A DNA stretch of 64,000 nt, from assembly GCF_004664715.2 (NCBI RefSeq), contig NC_051068.1, forward strand, positions 54,942,953 to 55,006,952. Direction: 5' to 3'. The notes beneath the pieces were generated by a model. It was not told where the DNA came from and made no database searches. It saw only the letters and a program-made list of their open reading frames with translations. The translations under genes and the position numbers were made by a program. This DNA comes from Peromyscus leucopus (taxonomy: Eukaryota; Chordata; Mammalia; Rodentia; Cricetidae). Numbering within the stretch: the stretch's first letter is position 1; the number at the start of each line of letters is the position of its first letter. Of this stretch, positions 13,175 through 25,284 are shown in pieces.

Positions 13175-13197
13175 TCTCTCCCTCTCTCCTCTCTTTC
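13083..13197. repeat. (CT)n microsatellite, purine/pyrimidine strand asymmetry
   Basis: A roughly 115-bp tract almost entirely of C and T with TC/CT units. The repetitive Ser/Leu and Arg/Glu frames through it are artefacts. It directly precedes the tail side of a minus-strand SINE. Confidence 0.95.
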
Positions 13198-13202
13198 CTG
13201 TT

Positions 13203-13385
13203 AAGGTACCAAGGACCAACCTAGGGTTGTCCACATGCTTATCAAGCACTTTATCTCTGTATTTCACACACAATCTTACTTTTTGACAGTGTCTTGCTCT
13301 GTACATCAGGCTAGCCTAAAGACTATTTTATCTCTGCCTCCCCAGTGCCAAAGTTATAACTGTGTACCAGCATGCCTTGCTCAGC
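13203..13385 (-). mobile_element. B4-type composite SINE (B1-like plus ID-like)
   Basis: The plus strand shows an antisense ID-like half (taccaaggaccaacctaggg, then gcttatcaagcactttatc), followed by an antisense B1-like half (tttttgacagtgtcttgctc, ctctgcctccccagtgcc, accagcatgccttgc). The B1 part has an internal deletion. Same architecture as 32106-32362 and 55128-55305. Confidence 0.6.
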
Positions 13386-14130
13386 ATTTCTAATACAGCA
13401 AAGAGTTGGCCAAGGGAGATTTTTGCCTTTCAAAGATTACTCATTGTCAGTATTTCTGTAGAAATTCCATTCATAAAAACTTAGCAACTTGGAAATCCTC
13501 TTAGTTAAAGAGTTCATCTTTTTTTCTGTTATAAAGACACTCAAGGTTATTTAACTTAATTTCAAAAATTGATTAAAGGGAAAATTCTCTAGATTCTGTC
13601 AGAGGTTAATAATTTTACTATTTGGTAGCTGGCAATTTTACAAAGTCACCTACCAAAGCAACTAGAACTCAGGTTGAAGACATAATGATGTTGCCATGAA
13701 GAGCAATGTTGTAATGAACAATGATCTCCAAGAAGGTATAACTGCATTGTTACCATCTGAAGCATGGATGAGTCAATTTTTACTTATTATGTAAGGCAGG
13801 AATTTGAACAAGTAGAAAATGTAGTGATGTATTTTGGATGATGTATGTATCTGTGCACAGAAGAATGAGGTAGATCTTGTAACAGTCTCACCAACTGAGA
13901 AATAGTCATTAATTTTTTTTCTCCAATATGCATTAGAACTCTAAAATATTTTAAATTCATGAAAACATAATTCGCCCTGGAAATCTATATGAAGTCAGAT
14001 AATTTTAAAACTCAATGACTCATCTCTTTGTGTTAGAAAGGCATTCTAATACCAGAGGGTAACCATGCAAAACTGATTTTATAACAAATTTAATTACCTT
14101 TGCAAAACAAATATATCTACATGTTTTAAT
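13386..14130. other. Unassigned DNA
   Basis: No gene or repeat recognised. Confidence 0.5.
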
Positions 14131-14513
14131 GTTTCTATTGCTGTGATAAAACACCTTAACCAAAAGCAGCTTGGAGAGTAAAGGGTTTGTATTATCTTTC
14201 AGCTCCCAAATTACACTCCATCACTGAAGGAAGTCAAGGCAAGAGCTCAAGGCAGGAACCTAGAGTCAGAAACTAATGTAGAAGCCATGGAGACTGCTTA
14301 CTGGCTTGCTCCTTGTGGGTTGCTGAAGCTGCTTTCTTATAGCATCCAGGACCACTAGCACAGAGGCATCACCACCCAGATTGGGCTGGCCCATTTCTAT
14401 TCAATCTTTAATCAAGAAATTGCCCCATATAATTACCAATAGGCCAATTTTATGGAGGCATTTTCTCAATTAAGATTCCTCTTCTTCTATGACTCCACCT
14501 TGTGTCAAATTGA
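14131..14513 (-). mobile_element. Rodent MaLR-type LTR (MT group), nearly complete
   Basis: The plus strand reads gtttctattgctgtgataaa, ctttcttatagcatccagga, ttatggaggcattttctcaa, then ccaccttgtgtcaaattg. This is the reverse complement of the full family consensus as I know it. It is the best-preserved minus-strand copy of this family in the window. An A-rich stretch follows at 14513-14545. Confidence 0.7.
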
Positions 14514-15526
14514 AAAAACCAAAACAAAACAAAAACCAAAAACAAGCCAACATACTACATTATAGTAGATACTTTTACTTTTAAAAAATGTGAAAATATC
14601 AACATTTAAAGTGAACTTCAAACTCTTATAAAAATCTATAACTTCCACTTTTCAATGTGTAGAAAACCATGCATTTGCAAATACAAATCTCTCTGAGGTA
14701 TGGTTGTTTTATAAACTTTGTAAAATGATTATATCTTTAAAGAAATGCTTTTAAAAAACCTGTCTCTTCTCTTATACTATGAATATAAGTATACTATCAA
14801 TAGATAAAAATTGCAATGAGGATAGTATATAAATTGATTTCAAAAATTCAGTTAGAGTTAAGATGCTTTAGGCTCATCTAATCAGAGGAGATTTGATGGA
14901 AACTGGAGTCTGAATCACTTGCAGAGAGGAGCTCATGAATATTCATTACTGGTCTTAGAAGGAGGGACAGAAATTATGAAAGCAGAAATCAGCACATTAC
15001 ATGTACAAAGAAAAAGGAACTAGAGTGAGCCAAACAAAGTTTTATGTAGAAAACTTTAGCAGAAAAAGTAAAATAGGTGTCAAACACAATGGTATGCACA
15101 CTTGTCAACTTCACAGTTCTTAATAGAGGGAGGAATATGGTGAAATACACCCTAGTGTTTTCTACATCCAGAATTTGAAGCCATACTAGACTATATAAGA
15201 CATTTTCCAAAGACAAAACAGCAATGCCCAATATTTACGATCCTGTGATCATCAGAAGAGTCATTTGTGTGAAAGAGACAAAGATTTCTTGTGTCTTGAT
15301 GGCAATACCAGTGGACTTTTGGTCTGATAAGTATCTGATAATGACCTAAAGACACTGTTATGTCCAAAGCAGACCTCCAAACTGGCAAGGCCATTGATAA
15401 TATCCTAAATGACAGTCGGGCTTAGCAAAGGCTGAATTCTGACCAAGTGAACACAAAAAATGGTAAGGGACAAACAAAAGCCTGAATTCAGCATTCCTCA
15501 GAAACCTTGTGAAGTGGGTTTCTGAT
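14514..15526. other. Unassigned DNA
   Basis: AT-rich. No gene or repeat recognised beyond an A-rich run at the left edge. Confidence 0.5.
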
Positions 15527-15875
15527 TGTCAGGAAAAGCCATTACTCCCTGTATCTAGCCATACAACCAAAACCCTACAGCAATGGGGCATCTAGTTCCC
15601 CATTAAACAAGCCTGGAACAGACCAAAGCCCCTAGCTAGCTCCCAGACTGTCATTGTCCACCTGCTACCTTCCACTACTCTCACCTCTGAGGAGGCTGTC
15701 CTAGCTCTCAAGTCCCCTCTGGCTGCAACCTGTCTCCTTTAAAACAGGCTAGACTTTCCCTCCTTTATGCTGTTCTCTCTGCCCCTACCCACAGAGAGAG
15801 CCTGGAAGTTTTGATTCCACAATAAACCTTTTTTTTTCTACCATCAGAGTGGTCTCGTTTGGTGGCTTCCTTTCA
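15527..15875 (+). mobile_element. Probable solo LTR of an endogenous retrovirus (family unknown)
   Basis: Begins tgtcaggaaaagcc and has a pyrimidine-rich, moderately GC-rich U3/R-like body. A polyadenylation signal aataaa lies at 15821-15826, followed by T/C-rich sequence and the phrase agtggtctcgtttggtggc, which is typical of the R/U5 end of several rodent ERV LTRs. No internal viral sequence follows. Both boundaries are estimates, and I see no target duplication. Confidence 0.5.
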
Positions 15876-18628
15876 CCCTTGCTATATTGCAAATCACTTC
15901 TGATAGTTTTATACAAGATGGGCAGTATTTTGACCATCCATATCAGGAATGTTCATTAGTCCTGGAACCAAATCTCTTTTTCAGCAAAGGAGGTGTATCA
16001 GGGAGGTCTTGGGGAAAGATCCCAAGTTGGCAATATGTCCAAAAAGCTCAAAAATTTTCTTAGGTATATTTAAGTAAGTCCAAGAATGTGAATACAATAG
16101 CCAACCAGCCTCACCATCTCTACTGCACGACATAAAAGTCCCTTAAGTTTTGATTGGTCAACCAGCCTTTGCAGGCACAGCTTCTCTTCACACATTCTCA
16201 CTGACACCAATCTGTTGAAACAGCTAACCCAATTTGTTATAGTGATGATAACATTTAGGTTTTGTTAGTTTGGGGTCTGAAGGCTGTTTCTCTGTGTTTA
16301 TTATCATTAGCTGATGCCTTAGATATGTGGGCTGTTTAGTCCCCAAGCTGATTTTTCTGGTTCGTTCACTTTTGGCTAAGCAGAAGCAAACAGGTTGAGA
16401 ACGACTGGGTGATATATCGGTGTTTGAAACTTGTAAGCTGTTTCTTGGTGTCTGTGTCTTGTTTTCTCAATTACATAATTCCTTGCGTAGACTAAAATAC
16501 ATGGTTTTAACTCTATTGATAATTTTTTACTGCAAACAATACTGCTGGTACTATTGATTTCTATGGCAATATTATGAACTGTTAATATCTAGTTAAGATA
16601 TTGCATCTTGTAAGCACTGTAGGAGTAAGACTCATGGGCACGTTGGTCAGTTTCCTTTGAACTGAGATTCAAGATCTAAGCTGTTGAGTCAAGCTGCTCC
16701 TTTATCAGGGTTGCCCCAGTGTGGAGTCCCTTAATTCTGCGTGTGTCTACTTTATAGTCAGTTTTCTTCTTGCCTCTGTCCCTGACATCCCATTTCTGAA
16801 GGCGCATTTATTTTAGCAAACTTGTAATTGCAAATTCTTTCTCTGCTACTTTGAGATGTAAATCTTTTTCACAGCCCCTTGCCAGCTTTACAACCCAACA
16901 CTGTCTTTTTCAAGGACTTGGAAGTCAGCTCTTTGAAAGAGAAGCATCAAGGAATCAGCACCCCTGTCTCCCAGCCTCAGAGAGAGGCAGGGAACTGCTT
17001 TTGCGGCTGCCTTTTTAGTATGTTTGCAACTGGCTCCTGTCTAGAAAAGGTGAGCAAGTTTGCTTTTCCCTTTGGCAAGGTCAAGTAGCAACATTGCCTT
17101 TGATGACCCTCCCAACTCAAGATCCTAAAACCATCTTTGCAGTTATCAAAGATAAATAAGCTCTGATGTTCTCAGCAAAATTCAAAAGGTGTAGTCAATA
17201 ATAACGTATTATATATTTCAAAACAGCTAAAATGTTTTGAATGTTCCAACTACAAAAAGATGATACACGTTTAATACATTGAAGATGACAGTGATTCTGG
17301 GCTGATCACTGTTGGATGTTTCCATGTAGTTAGTATGGAAGCTCTGTAAACTTGGAAAATTGATAGGTATGTGTAAAACAAATAAATTAACTGTTTACTC
17401 CAAAAGAATTTAATTCCAACTCCATTCAGTTTTTTCCTCTTGTAATAGGTCTAAATACAGCTTTCACGATCTACTTTATTTTGTGGAGTATAATTTGTAC
17501 TTTGGCAGGCACCATGTATACGCTCACTCTGTTTTTAATGTTAAATTCTGTTTTGTGGCTGCACTCAAGCTACGACAGACACTAAGAAACTGCACTTCAG
17601 GAACAGTATGAGCTCCTTACTTGGGCTCACAAAGTAGATAAAAGCAGGATGACAGGTGGCTGTTCCTGTCTTCATTTTATAGTTGACTTTGGATGGCCTT
17701 CTTAGCTATGCATCCAAGTACGCTCATCCCTCAAGGAGTGTCTTGCTGAAAAGCAAAGATTCCTGGCCTATCTCATTCTCCTTCAAGGCTGAAGGCAAAG
17801 ATAACCACAACTGAGGCATCCTATTACTCATCCTATAAATGGTGGTGTTAAAAAATATTTTACTTCAGCGAGTGGAAGCTTTAACTGAACCACTGCACTG
17901 TTAACCAAGAAGATCTGTAGGACACTGAAAGGATCATTACAGAGAGACCATCTCATGTGATACAACTCAGTTCACAGAAACTGTTTTTAGGGCAAAAGCC
18001 TAGCTCTTAATGTCTTGTCAAGTTAGGCTTTTTCTAGCATCTCAATATGTCAATTAAGAAATGATGAGTGATGAGATGCAGAGAAAAAATTACTCAGTGT
18101 GGCATATGAGCAAGAAATTGATTTAAAAGGGTCCAGACATGAACTACAGCTTTAAATACAATAAGAATTGAACAGAGGACAAGAGGTATATAAAAGTAAG
18201 CAATTCTGGGTCAAGTTATGATCTGGGCTATAGCTCTCCCAGTTCTGGTTCTGAAAAGTAGTCCAATGAACTGTTATGACTGCTATCATATAAGGGGAGA
18301 AATCCAGTTCTCATAAGATCAGCACTCATGCTGCAAAGTGTAGGCTTGAGAAGGAAGTTAGCTCCCGGCAGGAATGGCAGAAGCCACCAGTAGATCGTAA
18401 GCTAGTCATGAGACTAGCTGACAAAATGACTGAAAGTAGCTTCGAGAGAGTAGGTGAAAGAGACCACACCATGTAACCACTCTAGTGTTTGGATAAGCAA
18501 CATGATCAATTATTAGGTTTGGTAACAGAGCATGTCAACTAGACACACTCGAAACCCTGCTTCATGACATCATATGCTCAAAGAAGGATCAATACCAACA
18601 AGGATCACCCCAAATGTCTATCCATTTT
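15876..18628. other. Unassigned DNA
   Basis: About 2.7 kb without a recognised gene or repeat. The plus frame at 16879-17088 has no motif that I recognise. Confidence 0.45.
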
Positions 18629-18894
18629 GTACTGGCTAATTTTATGTTAACTTGACATATACATGCTAGAGTCATTAGAGAGGAGGCAGTGTCGGCTAAG
18701 AAACTGTCTCTGTAAGATTTTGCTGTAGGCAAGGCATTTTCTTAATTAGTGATTGATGTGCAAAGGCCCAGTCTATTGTGGCTGGTGCTGCTCCTGAGCT
18801 GGTGTTCCTGAGTTCTATTTAAAAAAAAAAAAAAGGCGAAAGATTTATACGATCTGAAGAGAAACCAAACAGTTGTCAATAAACTTTATGAGCA

Positions 18895-18934
<40 letters not shown>

Positions 18935-19135
18935 GGCTAAGTAATCCATGCGAAGCAAGCTAGTAAGTGGTACTCCTCCAGCACCTCTACATTAGCTTCT
19001 GCCTCCAGGTTCCTACCCTGCCTTCCTTAAATGGTGGTTTATGATGTGAAAGTTTAAGTCAAATAAGCCCTTTCCTCCCCTACTTGTTTTTGCTCATGGT
19101 GTTTCATCACAGCAATGATAACCCTAACTAAGACA
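18629..19135 (+). mobile_element. Rodent MaLR-type LTR (MT group) interrupted by a small insert
   Basis: Reads tactggctaattttatgtta, ggcattttcttaattagtga, then (after the insert) ctctacattagcttctgcct, aagccctttcctccccta, tttcatcacagcaatgataa and accctaactaagaca. This is the plus-orientation version of the element at 14131-14513. The segment 18821-18933 does not belong to the LTR. Confidence 0.7.
18821..18933 (+). mobile_element. Tiny polyadenylated retro-insert inside the MaLR LTR
   Basis: Between two A runs (18821-18834 and 18898-18933) lie about 63 nt unrelated to the host LTR. They contain aataaa at 18878-18883, 14 nt upstream of a 36-A tail, which is the layout of a real mRNA 3' end. A short open frame through it ends in TAA inside the hexamer. 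The host LTR resumes at about 18934 (cggctaagtaatcc). The left A run probably represents the target duplication. The source transcript is not recognised. Confidence 0.6.
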
Positions 19136-20917
19136 CATTTCATTCCAGAAATCTTATGAAAATTTCCTAAGTTAGACAGTACAGTGGTAACCTCCTTGGA
19201 ATTCCTGCTACTCTCAAAGAATTTTTATGACCATTCTTAAACCAAAACAAAAAACAAAAACAAAAAAAAACCTGCAGTCACTCTGCACATTCATTATTCC
19301 TCTAGGGTATGATATAACAAACTTGGAAGCCACTGTACAATTAGGTGGCTTTGATGACTGATGCTCTTCTAGCATCCTAGCTGCTTACATTCTACTCACT
19401 AAGAGCTTAAAATGGCTCTTCTACTCTGAAATCACATCAGCCTCCTCATCATTTAGAGATGGACTGCCACATTACAAAAGAACAATTTTTTTCTTCAGAA
19501 TTAGAACAATAACTCTCATCTTTATATCTTTAGCCTTGAATGTGAATAAGATATGTTAGTTATCCTTAGTTCTGAGATAGACCCTCCTTGAGTCTTTTTC
19601 CATGTTTGCATAGACCTGGGAATCTGACCTAAGGAAAGGGAAACATATAAGAAATCAAAGGTCATAAGCATTCACCCTCCATTTACTAACTAGTTGGTAG
19701 GCCCAAATGATGAGCCAATAATTTTTAGTAAAAATCTCTAAGTGTCAACTCTATGGAATAAGAGGTAGATACAGAAGAAATTGAACACCATGGTTTCCTT
19801 CATTTTCAGATCATCGACTAACTGAACTATTCCTAGAATAAGAACAAAATCAGAAAGATAAATACTAGTGCATTGCACAGAAAAACTACACCTCAATTCC
19901 ATGTGTATTTGTGCATCATTGTTCCACTATAGGATATGCAAATCTGCTATGTATTTTAACACTTGTTACTCCAATCACTTGGATTATTTCTATTACATGA
20001 AGACTTTACTGAAATATACCATAAAAGAGACTCTAAGAAAGACAATCATTCTCGTGACTATTTCTCAGGAATGAAATATGCCCTTTCCAAGGATATGAAT
20101 TAGTTTACTATAAAGACTCACAAATAATTCTTCACTATAGACACAGCTAGAGTCAGGTAGGTGATTCAAAAGAATTCCGAGAAAAGTAAAATATAAAAGC
20201 CTTTCATTACTTCTCAAATATTTATTTTCATTAGTTGTAAGAAAATAATTTGCTCTAACAAAATATTTGTGTCTCCTTAAGCTGAGGTAACTGGTCATGA
20301 GGCACCAAACTAGCTCCCAAACACTCACTTCAGTATGCTCTCTGTTTACCTGAAAGGACCATTGTCACATCAGGGTAAGTAATTAGGTAAGTAACAGATC
20401 GATACAATCAAATACAAATACAATACAAATCAGGTAAGTAAGAAATAAGTACAATGCATTGTTTGGTGTCCTGACATACCTTTCATTGTGCTTTTCTATT
20501 TTGGTAGTAGCTGATACACAAAACAAAGCATGTCCCTTTATTTAATTTTCCCTTCAGTCAATTCTGTCAAACTGAGAAGAGAAGAAAAAAAAGCATGTTT
20601 TGATAGATCTCCTTGGAAATGATCTGACATCTGTCTAATTATAAGACATTGAGATGCAACGAAGACTTTGAGCAGTCATCCTATCTGCTTATCTGCTCTT
20701 GACAGCCTTCTCCAGCACTTTCTATCCTACTAAAACCTAAAGGAAAAAGCCTTTGGCAGATGACATTACTTCTGAATTTCAAAAGACGAATATGGAAAAT
20801 GCATAGTGGTTCTTAAATACTCTGTGGTAGAGTATATTATGGGGTCTTTCTTGTCTAGAGACAAATGGACTTAATGAGTCATGCCTTCCAAACAAAAGAT
20901 AATAATGGTGGATTAGT
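19136..20917. other. Unassigned DNA
   Basis: No gene or classified repeat. An A-rich stretch lies at 19241-19272. Three splice-donor-like octamers lie at 20374-20440 (see findings). Confidence 0.45.
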
Positions 20918-21165
20918 TACAGTGTTATTGCTGTGATAAAATATTATAAGCAAAGCCAACTTGTAAAAAGAATGTGTAGTTTATTTTGGCTTGTAGTCCT
21001 AAAGAAAGAATCGTAAGAGCAGGGTAAGCATGGCAGTGGGTTGCTGGAGTAGGAAGATGAGAGATCTCATTTCAATGGTATTCAGAAGTGGAGAGCAGCT
21101 CGAAGTGGAGCAAGGATACAAACAGTCAGCAGTGACATACTTGCTCCAGCAAAGCTCCATGTCTT
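20918..21165 (-). mobile_element. Diverged MaLR-type LTR fragment
   Basis: Shares the attgctgtgataaaatatta and tagtttattttggcttgtag landmarks with the copies at 89 and 14131, but is more decayed and loses similarity after about 21150. Confidence 0.5.
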
Positions 21166-21234
21166 AAGTCAATATATTTCAGAGATTCTTCCACATCAAT
21201 ATTTATTATAGCATTTTTTTTCACAATATCTGTT

Positions 21235-21620
21235 TGCGAAATATCTGAAGTGTCTGTTATCAGAAGAATGGAGGAAAATCTGGCTTATATGCACAATGGG
21301 AATTAAAGCAAAATGAAGTTATGTCATTTTCAGGAATGTGGATAGAATAGAAATAATCATACAAAGTAAGTTAAATCAGTCTCAGAAAGACAAATGTGTT
21401 TTTTTTTAATTATGGGGGTCCAGATTTAATATACCTACTCAAAATTGTTTATGTATAGATGACATGGAAGTAGAAACTGTATTTCCTAGAGGAACAAAAG
21501 AGAATAATGGAAGAGAGAGTGACAAGAAAGAGGACAACTGAGTATACAAAATATGATCAAAGTACATTATAGACGTAGATGTATATGACTTTATTAGCCT
21601 AGTATAATAAAATAAAATAA
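21235..21620 (+). mobile_element. Old LINE-1, end of ORF2 and start of 3' UTR
   Basis: Contains the diverged plus-strand ORF2 landmarks: cttatatgcacaatggga, atgaagttatgtcattttca, ggaatgtggatagaatag and cagtctcagaaagacaaatg. In younger L1 copies these encode the Trp-Met-Asp-Leu-Glu and Thr-Gln-Lys-Asp-Lys segments near the ORF2 C-terminus. The reading frame is destroyed. Confidence 0.65.
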
Positions 21621-22311
21621 GAATTTAAAAACCAGCTGCAGCGCACAGGAGAGCGGGCCCTGAACCCCTCCTGGGTAGCACACTAGAGCTGACCCTTTTG
21701 TTGAGGGCACAGGTAAGCCAGCCCAGAGTGTATGAGAGCAGATAGGAGAGCAGGAGAGCTGATTCTGCACCTGCCCACCTCATTTGCTCCCTACAACAGT
21801 CAGGAGAGAGGACCCTGCACCTTGCCGGTGCAAAACAGTAGAGCTGGCCCTGGTGATGTAAGTATGGGAGACTCTTATCTGAGGACCCGAGAGCAAGAAA
21901 ACTGGCCTTGCTCCTTGCTGTAGGCTGCATTGGCTGAGCTAGGCAAGGAGAGCTTGCCCAGGTAGTGATGATTAGGGAACGCTGGCAGGCTAACCAACCC
22001 AGTTACCACCCAGGCAGAGTAATGAGGCTATGAGTTGACCCATCCCAACATCCCGAATCTATGAACTATTAGAGAATGTAAAGGGATAAACCTATAGATG
22101 TAGAACAGCAAGATCTCCATGACACAGAATAACAGGATATCTATCCAAGAGGAGCCCCAGTGAGAGCCCATTATCGGCGGTGCAGCAGAAGCCAGAAGCC
22201 TCCCTGGAGTCAGACTAATGAATCATGATAATGAACACTTGCAAGTAAAGATGAACAGACTAAAGAGTAAATTGTGTGTCTCAACAGGCCACACTACAGC
22301 TTCCATAACAA
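21621..22311. repeat. GC-rich repeat block with 155-bp spaced direct repeats
   Basis: Much more GC-rich than its surroundings. The phrase caggagagcgggccctg at 21646 recurs as caggagagaggaccctg at 21801, followed in both by gtagagctg or ctagagctg, giving a period of about 155 bp. I associate this sequence with the non-coding part of rodent L1-type elements, possibly promoter monomers or UTR, but I cannot fix family or strand. Open frames on both strands are short and unsupported. Confidence 0.5.
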
Positions 22312-22349
22312 AATTCTTCTTCTTCTTTCTCTTCTTTCTTTTCTTTCTC

Positions 22350-22418
<69 letters not shown>

Positions 22419-22516
22419 TTCCTCTTCCTCTTCCCCTTCTTCTTCTTCCTCCCCTCCTCCTTCCTCTTCCTCCCTCTTCTCCTTCATCTTCCTCTTCTTT
22501 TTCTTCTCCTCCTCCT
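22312..22516. repeat. Polypyrimidine tract: (CTTT)n plus mixed TTC/TCC
   Basis: About 200 bp with almost no purines on the plus strand. It includes a near-perfect CTTT tetranucleotide array at about 22350-22416, then CTT/CCT-rich sequence. All long open frames here (for example Phe/Leu/Ser runs) are artefacts of the repeat. Confidence 0.95.
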
Positions 22517-23723
22517 TTTATGTTTTGTTTTGTTTCTTTGTTTTGTTTGGTTCTTGGTTTTTCTTTTAAATTTGGTTTTGATTTTGCAGGAAGGTTGTAA
22601 GAACAGAGAGCAAATTCGAGTAGACGGGGAGATAAATGGGATTGGAATACATGATGCAAAATCCACAAATAATTAATACAGGTTAAAAAAAGTAAGAAAG
22701 AAAAAAGAAACTCTTTGAAAAAGAAAAAAAAAAGAATTGTCATTTGCTTTGGAATGCTAAGACCTTACTTGAGTTGCATTCTTCAAGTTTAAGAATGCTG
22801 TGGTCATCAAGCCCCTCTTCCCTTCAACAAATACCTGCAGTTTCCAGTAAAACTTTCTGGTCAGTAGTTGCTAATTCTACAGAGTTTCTATGTCTGATTT
22901 AACTTTTAATTTTAAACATATATAATCAAGAAAAATCTCACCTGAAGATGAAGTTAGCTAGTGCTTATTAGGGTGACACTGCCTTCTCTTGTCTGGGGGT
23001 GAGGTGCCGTTGAATGCTTTGTGCTTTTTAGTTTATGTTGATTATCCAAACAATCTTCAAAATAAGATAGTTTTCTTCAGGTCTGATCAAATTTCACAAG
23101 AGCTAAAAGCAAAAAATGAAATATTTTCTGCAATCTTAATTTCAACATATGCCTTTTCTACATATTCTTTTTAAATAACTTTTTAATTTTAAGAAATATA
23201 AAAGAATTGTTCACAACATTAATTAGTTAATTAAGCCTCTATTTATATGGTGGTTAATACTGAGATATTTTGAATTGAAAATATTATAAGGGATGAAATT
23301 AAAATTCAGTCATAGAATGCCTAGCATTGAAGATACCTTAAAGTTTTATAATTTAAAGTACAGCTTGTTTTCTTATTTGACTAAGGTATTTGACAAAGGG
23401 ATTTTTATTATGAAATTGTTTATATCACATTTCAAATGTATTATGAGATGCACTATCAAACAATTCAAAGTTATTCACATAAGTCCTTGTGCCCCTGATA
23501 TATCACTTATGGCAGAGTCTGTCTTCATTATATTAGAACTTACAAGAGGTTCCATATTTCAAATGATTATAGCCCCAAAATATGGCAATTTAGTTTACAA
23601 ATGTGAAGACTTAAAAAGTCAGTTTAATAATGTGTATAATAGTACAGTGTTTTAAAACCATGTCAAGGATGTGCATCATTAACTAAGTTATTCTGCCACG
23701 CATCTAATCTGGTCATTTAAGGC

Positions 23724-23725
<2 letters not shown>
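22517..23725. other. Unassigned DNA
   Basis: No repeat identified. The plus-strand 120-codon ATG frame at 23293-23655 is the longest non-repeat frame in the window, but it has AT-driven composition and no motif I recognise. Confidence 0.45.

Positions 23726-23762
<37 letters not shown>
23726..23762. repeat. (GT)n microsatellite
   Basis: About 18 uninterrupted GT units. Confidence 0.95.
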
Positions 23763-23764
<2 letters not shown>

Positions 23765-25284
23765 TGCAGTACTAAAACTTCATGGATTCAGTTCTCCTTG
23801 GTTAGCTGACTTCTTGTTTTCTTCCAAAATTAGATGCAAGATTCAGAGTTCATGGCGTGAGGATGTGAGTATTCTTTGAGTCTCCTGGTCTTGAGGTCTT
23901 GTAGTGATTATTCTTCTCTAAACAGTTTGGGAACTGAGTTTCCTGCCCCACCCACCTACCCCATATATTGACAAAGCTACATTTCCTTAGGCAGCTGGGT
24001 GTCCTGAGGTACCAAATCACCTGGACTTGCCTATAACATTTTTATTTTTGTTTCATTGGCTTAAACTTGGATTTAAAGATAATTAAAATTCTACAAGAAA
24101 CTAAAAGAATTCCCCAGGAAAGAAGTGTTGGGGTTGAAACATTAGAGTACATTTATCATGTGTGACCTGTATAATACTCTCTATTTCATCCCTAATAGGG
24201 CCAAGAAGACAATCTATCCACTAAGACATTGGCAAATGCCCTAGTGAAGGGATGGCCAGAATACAGGAATGGGTCTGTGGTAGATATCTACTATAGCCTG
24301 GGTGTAAATATAGCTTGTGGTATCTGTCTCATATACGCTGGATGTGAATATGTGATATGCTCCTCCTAAGATGGCTTCACCAAGTTAATCAGAATGGCAT
24401 GATCTTTGAGAGGTGATGCTAAGGTGTCAGGACTTAACCATCACTGACAAGGCATTACATTTTATAATGAGCACCAGACATGCATGCTCTCGGGAAATCT
24501 AATCTATGCAAACACTTACAGTCGTTTATCGTCAATGCTGTACTTAAATTAAACTAGACAATCTGCTAAAAATTACCTTGTTTCCATAAAGGAAACAACT
24601 TCATTTCCAGTGGATGGAAACTCAACTGGGGCTTTGCCTGAATGCCACATTTGTTGGAATTCACATTTTCATTCTTGAGTCACATCACAGCTTGGACTTT
24701 TTTTTTTTTTTTACATGAATCCTGGAAGCAATCAATGAAATGTTTATCTTCTTTAGCATTTTCTGCCATTGTTTCTATGGGCAAACATGAAGATCTTTTT
24801 TTATTTCTTGAGTTACCATAAAAAGGAATTGAGTTTCTACTGTACAGTTGTGACATGGAGTGTACAGAATTTTTTAAATTTTTTTCTGATAGTAATTATT
24901 AAAGAGAAATCATATCAAACACACAAAATCAAGCCCCTGTGTTGCCTGATTTTTAGGAATTTAGCTTTGGGTCACTCTGATACGTAAAAATCTATGGTTA
25001 CTATGGAGCATAAAATAGTATTACAACTGTAGAATTTACAAACTCTGCCTCCCTTATTAATCATATCTTTTTGTACCCTCTTTTCTCTTTCTTCTCATGT
25101 CCCCTAATTGTTTGGTATAAATAGTATTATTAATGGTTAACTTTACAACTTAATTATTGCACTGAATAAAATTGCAATGAAATTGGAATTCAAATTTAAG
25201 AGTAGTTAACAATAACATCAAGTTGAGTAGCATCATTACTGAAACACTGTCCTTCCTTGTTTAGGGGAATGGATTTGTGTTAGT
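23763..25284. other. Unassigned DNA
   Basis: No gene or classified repeat seen. A T run lies at about 24697-24712. Confidence 0.45.

Noticed and set aside
13083..13197. CRISPR-like or satellite array
   Set aside because: It is a simple CT microsatellite. No spacers, and the host is a mammal.
22218..22743. Long overlapping frames on both strands (up to 152 codons) rich in Phe/Leu/Ser or Lys/Glu/Arg
   Set aside because: They are translations of the CTTT/CTT microsatellite and have no independent support.
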